DNA of 19,101 bases. It comes from MADRE2 sp964397015. Lineage in GTDB: Bacteria; Desulfobacterota; Desulfobacteria; Desulfobacterales; Desulfobacteraceae. The stretch is taken from the NCBI GenBank assembly GCA_964397015.1, contig CAYNHL010000072.1, forward strand, positions 1-19,101. The letters run 5' to 3'. Below are positions 6,964 to 14,450 of the stretch, one piece after another (position 1 is the first letter of the stretch; every line of letters begins with the position of its first letter). The notes under the pieces are model-generated. The model did no database searches, was not told the DNA's origin, and saw only the letters and a list, made by a program, of their open reading frames with translations. The position numbers were made by a program, and so were the translations under genes.

Positions 6964-7001
6964 GCCAGTTCATCAATCCGGAAACTGGCCGGAAACTGGC
7001 C
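6964..7001 (+). promoter_or_regulatory. Leader element: tandem 11-base repeat plus inverted copy
   Basis: GGAAACTGGCC occurs twice in direct tandem (6980-6990 and 6991-7001). GCCAGTT at 6964-6970 is the reverse complement of the AACTGGC in each copy (6983-6989 and 6994-7000), so the RNA could form either of two mutually exclusive hairpins. TGGCC/GGCCA within the repeats gives a third small hairpin. It sits about 110-150 bases before the prkA start. It could be a protein operator or an RNA switch; the sequence alone does not decide. Confidence 0.5.
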
Positions 7002-7100
7002 ACTCGATTAAAACTTGAACAATGATCCATCACGGTTTTTAATGCATTGTCAATGCAGTTCAATTCACAGGCAGCACAAGAGCTCCCCCCTGCTGCCTTG

Positions 7101-7107
7101 AAGGAGG
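7101..7107 (+). promoter_or_regulatory. Ribosome binding site deciding the prkA start
   Basis: AAGGAGG five bases before ATG 7113 is a near-perfect Shine-Dalgarno. In-frame TTG 7047 and ATG 7053 further upstream have no comparable site, so the shorter protein is preferred. Confidence 0.8.
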
Positions 7108-7112
7108 GAAAA

Positions 7113-9176
7113 ATGGCCGGGAAAACAGATCCCAGATCGCTGCTGTATCACATCGATGCCGTTAAAAAAGGCAAGCGGGTTTTTGAGGATGCTTTTCAAA
7201 GTGTGTCCAGGATGATCCTCGATGCCGGGCTCAGCAAAATTACCGTCAAGGGGAAAACCACCTACCAGTTCGATCTTTTCAGCCAGGGCAAAAAACATCT
7301 CATCGGAATGTATGATGAAATAAACAGTTTTGTCTCTTTTGTCAAAGATGCGTCGGAAGGCGGTTCATCAAGGGAAATGGCTTTTGTCCTTGTCGGCGAA
7401 CCCGGTAATGGAAAAACATTTTTTGTAGAGTACCTGTGCGCACGGTACCGTGATTTTCTATTGGTGCCCAAAAACAGAAAATACACTTTCCGGTTCAACA
7501 ATCTCGATGCGCTCGGCGGGTTTGGAAAAATCACCACTATTGAATCCCAGACCTACGAGGACCCCATGGTGCTGGCAATGGGCCTTTGTGAAACCAGGGA
7601 AAAATCATATGATTTTTTGTCAAAAAAATTCAAATTCACAGCATCCCAGATGGAAGATATCAATGACAAATACCGTCCACTGGGTGCCTGTTCCGCTTAT
7701 ATCCTGGACCTGATAAGGCAGCACACGGATAATGATATCGTAAAAATGCTTTCATTCATCGAAATCGTCCCTGTTCCGTTGATTGAAAGCCTTGGCACCA
7801 TAACTGGCAAGTATCCTGCTAAAGACAAGATCACTTCTTCGGCAGTGGACCTTCTTGGCGAAGAATCCATACAGCGGCTGCTGCATATATCGGATACAAA
7901 CAATCCTTACCGGTTTGATCTCAGGCGCGGGGCCCTTGCAAGAGTTGCCGGTGGCGGCATCCATTTCAGTGATGAAATGTTTAAAAACAAAAAAGACCTT
8001 GTACAGGTCTACCTGGGAGTGATCCAGAACCGGATGATCGAGCTGGACGGGTTTAAATGGCCCATAGATACATTGATCATCGCCACGAGCAACAACTCGG
8101 AGTTTGACACCTTTCTTGCCGAACGGGAAGAGGCACCGATTATAGACCGTTGCAGAATCTGTCATGTGGCCCACAATACAGACTACAAGATTCAGCAGGC
8201 CCTTACAACCTATGCAATCGGAACTGACGTCAAGCGTACCTTCGATCTTCAGACTCTCCACCAGGACCCGAACTTGAATTATGCCGCCTCCGTGGGAGTC
8301 GTGCTGACACGGCTGCCCCGGTCTGAAAAGCTGACACCGGTTGAGACCATGAAACTTGCCGCTGGAGAGGTGGCGGGTGAAAAAAGCCTGAAAACCCTTG
8401 CCGAACTCATCGATACGTTGAACCAGGAAACCGATATTACCAAGCGATTCGGCCAGAAAGGCCTGGGACAAAGAAACCTGGGGCGGGCGGTTCAGCTGCT
8501 TCTGGAAAGCTCTGAAACCAACGAAGGCAGGTGCATGTTCGCCCTGGATATTTTAAACTGCCTTGAAACCATAGTCCTGGATTATGTGCATGATCCCTCG
8601 GACCGGGCCAAGTACAAAGAAGATTTGAAAACCGCCAGGGGGCTTTACAGGGAGAGGATCATGACGGAAATGTTCAACGCCTATATGGATGAACCCCTTG
8701 CCATCAAAAAGGATGTCATGAACTATGTCAACATGATCATCGGGGTGGACGCGGACCAGCTGGGCCCGGACATGATGTGGAAGTACAAGGATCCACAGTC
8801 CGGTGAGCTCAAGGCATTGAAGATAGACGAGCGCTACATAAAGAACGTGGAGGACCGTCTCGGCCTTAAAACAGATGAGCAGCGGCTCTCTTTCAGGAAT
8901 TCCATCCGCAAGATTTACGGACAGAAGCTGTCAGTGGATACCAATTATGATTTTATGGATAACCTCGAGCTTGTCAAGGCAGTGACCGACGTGAGACTGA
9001 AATCCGATATCGCAGGGGCCGGCAGCCTGATCGGTGCACTGGCCAACCGGACCAACGAAGAAAACCAGCGGCTGTATGACCGGATGATCTCCACTATGAT
9101 CGACAAGCTCGGGTATTGTACCACCTGTGCCCAGAAAACCATTGAATACTTCTGCACCCAGGAGGATGACAATTAA
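7113..9176 (+). CDS. prkA: PrkA-type AAA+ serine protein kinase (YeaG family)
   Basis: A 687-residue cytoplasmic AAA+ protein of the PrkA/YeaG family (about 630-645 residues in B. subtilis and E. coli). Walker A is GEPGNGKT (residues 95-102, Lys101). Walker B is IHFSDEMF with Asp287 and Glu288, so ATP hydrolysis looks competent. An ATSNNSEF sensor-like strand follows, then a C-terminal domain that the family literature compares with eukaryotic kinases. Near residue 330 there is a CRIC pair, and a CTTC pair lies close to the C terminus; both are possible metal or redox sites. The start rests on the AAGGAGG at 7101-7107. It is the first gene of a four-gene operon and its TAA abuts the ATG of the DUF444 gene. 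Family members act in stationary phase, stress and sporulation. Kinase activity here is inferred by homology. Confidence 0.93.
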   Translation: MAGKTDPRSLLYHIDAVKKGKRVFEDAFQSVSRMILDAGLSKITVKGKTTYQFDLFSQGKKHLIGMYDEINSFVSFVKDASEGGSSREMAFVLVGEPGNGKTFFVEYLCARYRDFLLVPKNRKYTFRFNNLDALGGFGKITTIESQTYEDPMVLAMGLCETREKSYDFLSKKFKFTASQMEDINDKYRPLGACSAYILDLIRQHTDNDIVKMLSFIEIVPVPLIESLGTITGKYPAKDKITSSAVDLLGEESIQRLLHISDTNNPYRFDLRRGALARVAGGGIHFSDEMFKNKKDLVQVYLGVIQNRMIELDGFKWPIDTLIIATSNNSEFDTFLAEREEAPIIDRCRICHVAHNTDYKIQQALTTYAIGTDVKRTFDLQTLHQDPNLNYAASVGVVLTRLPRSEKLTPVETMKLAAGEVAGEKSLKTLAELIDTLNQETDITKRFGQKGLGQRNLGRAVQLLLESSETNEGRCMFALDILNCLETIVLDYVHDPSDRAKYKEDLKTARGLYRERIMTEMFNAYMDEPLAIKKDVMNYVNMIIGVDADQLGPDMMWKYKDPQSGELKALKIDERYIKNVEDRLGLKTDEQRLSFRNSIRKIYGQKLSVDTNYDFMDNLELVKAVTDVRLKSDIAGAGSLIGALANRTNEENQRLYDRMISTMIDKLGYCTTCAQKTIEYFCTQEDDN

Positions 9177-10352
9177 ATGGTGACACTGGATGAACTGCTT
9201 GAACGGGACAAAAAGCGTGAAGAAGACGGATTCAAGAAAAAGATCCGTATCGGCAGGATTGTAAAACCCGGCCGGGGTAGGAAAGACAGGGTCATTGTCG
9301 TACCCACCACGGTTGAAGAAAAATTCGTCCACGACGAGATCAGGACAGATCCCGATGAAAGCGAGGGGGAACCCACCGGCGGAACCGGAGAAGGTCAAGA
9401 GGGAGATGTCATCGGGGAACAGCCGGTACGGCCTGATGAAGAGGGTGAAGGCCAGGGTGAAGGTCCTGGTGAAGGCCCCGGTGAAGGCGAGGGCGGGGAG
9501 CATGAATTCGAGGCCAATGCCTATGAGTTGGGCCGCGCTCTGTCCCAGGATTTCGAACTGCCGAACCTGACCGATAAGGGAAAAAAGAGAACACTTGTAC
9601 GTTATGTATATGACCTTACAGACAGGAATCAGGGTGTAGGGCAGTTTCTGGACAAAAAGGCCACGTTAAAGCAGATTGTCCAGACCAATATCGCGCTTGG
9701 AAACATTCCGGATGCCGGTGATATCGACCCTACCAGCTTTATTGTGTCTCCAAGGGATCTGGTCTACCGGATACTGTCACGGGAAAAGGACTTCGAGTCC
9801 CAGGCCCTGGTGTTTTTTTTAAGGGATTATTCAGGATCCATGGGCGGCAAAACCACCCAGGTCGTTGTCTCCCAGCATGTGATGCTCTATTCATGGCTGC
9901 TGTACCAATATGAAAAACAGGTCGAAACCCGGTTTATCCTCCATGATACCCAGGCCAGGGAAGTTGCGGATTTCTATAAATATCATTCCTACAAAGTGGC
10001 CGGGGGAACCCGGGTGGCATCGGCTTACAAGCTTGTAAACCAGATTGTGGAAAACGAGAACCTTAACCGGGACTACAATATTTACATTTTCCATGGCACT
10101 GACGGCGACGACTGGGAAAATGACGGAAAAGAAGCGCTTGCAGAGCTTGAAAAAATGATGACCTATGTGTCAAGAATCGGAATTTCCATTGTGGAGCACA
10201 GCTACAGCTCAAAAAATAAAACCCAGGTGGATGAGTATGTCACTGCATCCGGCCTTCTTAAAAAACATGAAAGCCTGATCAAGATGGATGTCATGGGTGA
10301 GGATGCAGATGACTCCCGTATAATCAAGGGAATCAAAACCCTGATTTCCTGA
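9177..10352 (+). CDS. DUF444 (YeaH/YhbH) vWA-domain protein
   Basis: A 391-residue protein of the DUF444 family, which includes E. coli YeaH and B. subtilis YhbH. After a basic N terminus (GRIVKPGRGRKDRV) there is an acidic, Gly-Glu-rich linker of short GEG/PGE repeats around residues 86-108, then a von Willebrand A-like domain. Its MIDAS metal site is visible as RDYSGSMGG (Asp217, Ser219, Ser221), Thr278 in AGGTR and Asp309 in HGTDGDDW. The ATG follows the prkA stop with no spacer, and GGAGG at 9161-9165 serves as ribosome site. The constant company of PrkA and SpoVR suggests it works with the AAA+ ATPase, as vWA proteins do with MoxR-type ATPases. That partnership is inference for this family. 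Confidence 0.92.
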   Translation: MVTLDELLERDKKREEDGFKKKIRIGRIVKPGRGRKDRVIVVPTTVEEKFVHDEIRTDPDESEGEPTGGTGEGQEGDVIGEQPVRPDEEGEGQGEGPGEGPGEGEGGEHEFEANAYELGRALSQDFELPNLTDKGKKRTLVRYVYDLTDRNQGVGQFLDKKATLKQIVQTNIALGNIPDAGDIDPTSFIVSPRDLVYRILSREKDFESQALVFFLRDYSGSMGGKTTQVVVSQHVMLYSWLLYQYEKQVETRFILHDTQAREVADFYKYHSYKVAGGTRVASAYKLVNQIVENENLNRDYNIYIFHGTDGDDWENDGKEALAELEKMMTYVSRIGISIVEHSYSSKNKTQVDEYVTASGLLKKHESLIKMDVMGEDADDSRIIKGIKTLIS

Positions 10353-10384
10353 TTGTTCCAAAAAGGTTTTAAAAAGAGGAATAT

Positions 10385-12034
10385 ATGGAGCTTATCAGTC
10401 AGCATGCCAAAGGCATCATGGAAGAATGCAAGGTCAGGGCACGGGATGCAGGCTTGCGCTTTGACGATGAGACCCTCGAATATATCGTGACCAACCGGGA
10501 CATGATCGAACTGAGTCCCAAGCTCATGATCCCGACCCTTTATGACTACTGGGTACAGGATGTCCGGGTACTGTCAGGAAAAGGTATGTATGAACTGTAT
10601 CCCTCCAATCCCTATGAAACGGTTATTAATACGCGGCCCGCTATTTCCTTTTATAACGACAACAACCCGGACTGGCTCAATGTCATGATTTTTTATCATG
10701 TGCTGGGCCATATCGATTTTTTTCAGAACAATCTTTACTACAGGCATACCTGGGGTATAGACCTCACAGGCCAGGCACTTTCCGACAAACGCATGATTTC
10801 TTCCTTCAGGGCACAAAAAGGACGGTGGGTGGATTATGTGATTGAATTTTCAAGGGGAATAGACAATATCATAGCCTATCACAGGGAGATACACCAGGAA
10901 GTGCTGCCCTTTGAACGAAAAAAAAAGACCCGGGTTGATTTTTATTTTGACACCTTTCTGCAGCAGAAAAAAAAGGTCTCTCACAGCGTGTATCTCAATG
11001 AAATCGAGCGCTACAACGCCAGTCAGAAAGCCGGTGGTGATACAGATGAATTTTTCAAGGAGGTTGTTCAGCAGTATCCTGAATTTGAAGATGTGTTCAA
11101 AAAGGAAAAGAAAACAAAAAGAGGCAGTAAACTGGACGTGATGGAGTATATCATGGTGCACTCTCCTTTTTTAAAAGAGGATGAAAACCAGTGGATAAAA
11201 ACTGTCATGCAGATTGTCAGGAACACCTCTATGTATTTTCAGCCCCAGCTTCGCACCAAAATCATGAACGAGGGATGGGCCAGTTTCTGGCATGAATACC
11301 TTTTTATGAACGATGACCGGATCAACGGTCACGAGACCGATTTTGCAAAGGTCAATGCCGGGGTCACCGCAATGCCCAAGGTGGGATTGAACCCTTACGC
11401 TCTCGGGCTGCGACTGTTCTCCCATATTCTTGAAAAAGAGGACAAAGGGCGCTATTCCCATGAATACAGCCTGCTGAAGGATGAAGTTAAGAAAAAAGTG
11501 TTTGATCTTGACAAAAATACCGGAATGGACAAAATTTTTGAAATCAGGGAAAATTACTGTGATTTCACCTTTGTCAACCAGTTCATTGACCAGGAGTTCG
11601 TGAACGCCCATAACCTGTTCGTGGCCGGAAAAAGACTTAACCCGTCACGGATGACATGGGAGTATTATATTAAGTCAAAACAGGCCTCGGATTATCTGGA
11701 AATGATTGTCAGCACCCTTTATCATCCGCCGGTGATCACCGTTGATACTCAAAAAAGCCTGAAAGGGATTTTATATCTTGTCCATAAATTTGAAAACAAA
11801 CCCCTGAAAGCTGATTTCATTGAAAACACCATGGTCGGTATAGAGTATCTTTGGGGTGGAACTGTAAAACTCGAAACTCATGAACCTGTGCAAAAAGCAA
11901 TGGTAGCCCAGGATTCCGTTAATTTATGGACCTCTGTACCCCATGTGCCGTCTGAAAAAATGCCGCATGATATTCAGTGGAAGAAAGTCCTTTACGTGAT
12001 TGAAAACCGGAAATTACACAAACGGGAGATATAA
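10385..12034 (+). CDS. SpoVR family protein (YcgB-like)
   Basis: A 549-residue protein of the SpoVR/YcgB family (E. coli YcgB is about 510 residues). B. subtilis SpoVR is needed for normal spore cortex formation, but the biochemical role is unknown. Family features seen here are FYHVLGHIDFFQNN (His105, His109, Asp111) and NEGWASFWHEYLF (residues 295-307; His303), which together give a conserved His/Glu-rich cluster resembling a metal site. There is also a C-terminal YLWGG-containing region. The ATG is preceded by AGAGGA at 10375-10380. It lies 32 bases after the DUF444 gene, and its TAA is one base before the GTG of the second PrkA-like gene. A role in sporulation is not implied: the family is common in non-spore-formers, where it follows PrkA and DUF444 genes. 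Confidence 0.92.
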   Translation: MELISQHAKGIMEECKVRARDAGLRFDDETLEYIVTNRDMIELSPKLMIPTLYDYWVQDVRVLSGKGMYELYPSNPYETVINTRPAISFYNDNNPDWLNVMIFYHVLGHIDFFQNNLYYRHTWGIDLTGQALSDKRMISSFRAQKGRWVDYVIEFSRGIDNIIAYHREIHQEVLPFERKKKTRVDFYFDTFLQQKKKVSHSVYLNEIERYNASQKAGGDTDEFFKEVVQQYPEFEDVFKKEKKTKRGSKLDVMEYIMVHSPFLKEDENQWIKTVMQIVRNTSMYFQPQLRTKIMNEGWASFWHEYLFMNDDRINGHETDFAKVNAGVTAMPKVGLNPYALGLRLFSHILEKEDKGRYSHEYSLLKDEVKKKVFDLDKNTGMDKIFEIRENYCDFTFVNQFIDQEFVNAHNLFVAGKRLNPSRMTWEYYIKSKQASDYLEMIVSTLYHPPVITVDTQKSLKGILYLVHKFENKPLKADFIENTMVGIEYLWGGTVKLETHEPVQKAMVAQDSVNLWTSVPHVPSEKMPHDIQWKKVLYVIENRKLHKREI

Positions 12035-12035
12035 T

Positions 12036-14345
12036 GTGTCAATAACATCCGACGACACGTCAGCCAATGAGACATTTGACCTGCTGGACCGCAACATCAC
12101 GGACTATCAGAGGCTCAAGCCGGTTTCCTTTGAAGTGTTTTTGACACTTTTGAAGGACAAGCCCTCGCAGGTGCTGCGCAATGTTTTCCAGGCCTTTCAT
12201 GACATGATTAAAAGTCATGTGGAAGGTTCCGAGAACGATATCACCGAAACCATCGATAACCAGGGGTTTACCCGGTATGACTGCACACGGCTGTTTGTCG
12301 AGGGATCGGAGAATCCTTATTTTACTGATATGCTTTTTGGTAACCGCTTTATGAAGGAAATGGAACGGCTGCGCCACGGTGCGCAGCAGAACCGGATTTA
12401 TATTTTTTTCGGCCCCCATGGATGCGGGAAAAGCACTTTTTTAAACAACCTGCTGGCCAAGTTTGAAAAATATTCCAACACACAGGAGGGACGCAGGTAT
12501 GAAATCGTCTGGCGGCTCGATGTCGAAAAACTGAAAAAAACAGACAGTACCTTCAACCTCGAGGCGTTTGAAAGCGCTATTCACTTTGGCGGCTTTCCCG
12601 AACAACCGGCTGAACCGCATTTCCCCCGGCCGGTCATAGACAGTTGCCTGGAAACCGGATTCCTGGAAATTCCCTGTATCAGCCATGACAATCCATTTCT
12701 CATGATTCCAAAGGAACAGCGGCGCCTGGTTCTCGATGAGCTGATCAAAAACGATAAGTTCAAATGGCGACTGTTTACGGAAAAAGAATATGAATGGGTT
12801 TTCACCGAAGATCCCTGTACCATCTGCACTTCCATTTACCAGGCATTGATGGAGCGCCTGGAAGGCGGGCCCAGGGAGGTTTTGAACATGCTGTACGCAA
12901 GGCCTTACTATTTCAACCGGCGCATGGGCAATGGAATTAGCGTTTTCAATCCCGGTGACAAGCCATTGAGGCAGAATGTCTTTTACAACCAGATGCTCCA
13001 GAACCGGATCAATGTCCTGTTTCAGGACAGCAATTTGATTCAGTACATATATTCACGGTTTGCCAAAATCAACAACGGCATCTATGCGCTGATGGATATA
13101 AAGTCCCATAATGTCGAACGTATGGTGGAACTTCACAATATAATCAGTGAAGGTCTTCACAAGGTAGAAGACATAGAGGAGAGGGTGGATGCACTTTTCT
13201 TCGCGCTGATGAACCCTGAAGACAAAAAAAGTCTCAGGGATTTTCCGTCATTTGCCGACCGGATTCAGTATATCGATATCCCCTATGTGCTGGATATCAA
13301 CACAGAGGTAAAAATATACATAAATATTTTCGGCAAACACATCCATGGAAGTTTTCTGCCCATGGTCCTTGAAAATTTTGCCCGCATCATCATTGCCTCG
13401 AGACTGGGAAAAGAATCCTTTGCCATGAAACAATGGATAAAAGAGCCTGGTAAATACCGCCACTACTGTGATGAAAAACTGCTTTTGCTTAAAATGGAAA
13501 TTTTTTCAGGCGCCATCCCAAAATGGCTGGATGATGAAGACATCAAAGCTCTTGATGCCAAGATGCTCAAAAAGATCATAGCTGAATCTGAAACAGATGG
13601 GATGCAGGGTTTTTCAGGACGCGATTCCATAAAACTTTTTGACCAGTTTTACTCCAAATATGCCAGAGAAGACCGCCTGATTACCATGTCTGACCTGTGC
13701 CTGTTCTTTAACAAGCTTGAAAATGCGGTTACAAAAATGCTGCCCGAAAAATTTCTCGTTTCTCTTTTGACCATGTATGAATACTCGGTGCTGCAGCAGG
13801 TCAAGGAATCCTTGTATTACTACAACGAAGAACAGATTTCAAAAGATATCATGCATTATATTTCCGCGGTGAACTTTGAAGACAACGCCACGGCAAACTG
13901 CATTTTTACAAAGGAACCTTTGCATGTCACCAAAGCCTTTCTCGAGAGCATTGAAAACCGTATGGTGTCGGACAATATAGACGAGAAAAGACGAACTGAA
14001 TTGAGAAATGACGTGCTCAAGGAATATACGACCCGGGCGCTGTCCCAGGAAATAATGATAGAAAACAAGCCCATAACCCAAACCAGGTTGTTTCAATCCC
14101 TGTATGACCGTTATGTTCATAACCTTAAAAAACAGGTTCTTGAACCCTTTATCCACAATACCAATTTCCGGCAGGCCATCAAGGATTTTGATACCGATGA
14201 TTTCAAGTCCCATGACAAGCGGATTAAAAAGGATGTGACATTCCTGATCAACAATCTTTCCAAAAAGTTCGGTTATACCCTTCAAGGGGCCAATGAGGTC
14301 TGCATTTACGTAATCGATAACGACCTGGCCAGAAAATTTAAATAG
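12036..14345 (+). CDS. Second, divergent PrkA-like AAA+ ATPase
   Basis: A 769-residue protein starting at GTG 12036, with GGGAGA at 12024-12029. The ATG overlapping the spoVR stop is in another frame and closes after three codons. The N-terminal ~390 residues align with PrkA. Walker A is GPHGCGKST (residues 126-134, Lys132), and a CTIC pair follows at about residue 268. The Walker B segment reads NNGIYALMDIK, so the Asp-Glu pair of the operon's first PrkA is replaced by Met353-Asp354 if no gap is assumed. The C-terminal half is helical and shares little with PrkA beyond the overall plan. Residues 384-781 of the open frame contain no membrane segments. It may bind ATP but hydrolyse poorly, for example as a partner subunit of PrkA. 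It is the last gene of the operon. Confidence 0.85.
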   Translation: MSITSDDTSANETFDLLDRNITDYQRLKPVSFEVFLTLLKDKPSQVLRNVFQAFHDMIKSHVEGSENDITETIDNQGFTRYDCTRLFVEGSENPYFTDMLFGNRFMKEMERLRHGAQQNRIYIFFGPHGCGKSTFLNNLLAKFEKYSNTQEGRRYEIVWRLDVEKLKKTDSTFNLEAFESAIHFGGFPEQPAEPHFPRPVIDSCLETGFLEIPCISHDNPFLMIPKEQRRLVLDELIKNDKFKWRLFTEKEYEWVFTEDPCTICTSIYQALMERLEGGPREVLNMLYARPYYFNRRMGNGISVFNPGDKPLRQNVFYNQMLQNRINVLFQDSNLIQYIYSRFAKINNGIYALMDIKSHNVERMVELHNIISEGLHKVEDIEERVDALFFALMNPEDKKSLRDFPSFADRIQYIDIPYVLDINTEVKIYINIFGKHIHGSFLPMVLENFARIIIASRLGKESFAMKQWIKEPGKYRHYCDEKLLLLKMEIFSGAIPKWLDDEDIKALDAKMLKKIIAESETDGMQGFSGRDSIKLFDQFYSKYAREDRLITMSDLCLFFNKLENAVTKMLPEKFLVSLLTMYEYSVLQQVKESLYYYNEEQISKDIMHYISAVNFEDNATANCIFTKEPLHVTKAFLESIENRMVSDNIDEKRRTELRNDVLKEYTTRALSQEIMIENKPITQTRLFQSLYDRYVHNLKKQVLEPFIHNTNFRQAIKDFDTDDFKSHDKRIKKDVTFLINNLSKKFGYTLQGANEVCIYVIDNDLARKFK

Positions 14346-14450
14346 GGCCTGCGTTGTTTTATGGCTTGATTCTTTTTCAAACTTCCTTTACATCATGTGC
14401 CAGCGTTAAGAACCCGGGCTTTTTTTTCGATTATTTTTTACCGTCAAATC

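Noticed and set aside
6980..7001. Tandem GGAAACTGGCC pair as a minimal CRISPR
   Set aside because: The two copies are directly adjacent with no spacer, only 11 bases long, and no cas genes are present.
12000..12035. N-terminal extension of the second PrkA-like protein overlapping spoVR
   Set aside because: The GTG at 12036 has GGGAGA upstream, and the overlapping codons belong to the well-supported spoVR end. The ATG at 12034 is in another frame and stops at once.
14410..14440. T-rich stretch before mfd as an intrinsic terminator of the PrkA operon
   Set aside because: The T runs are clear, but I could not draw a stable GC-rich stem immediately upstream; only the short CCCGGG palindrome is present.
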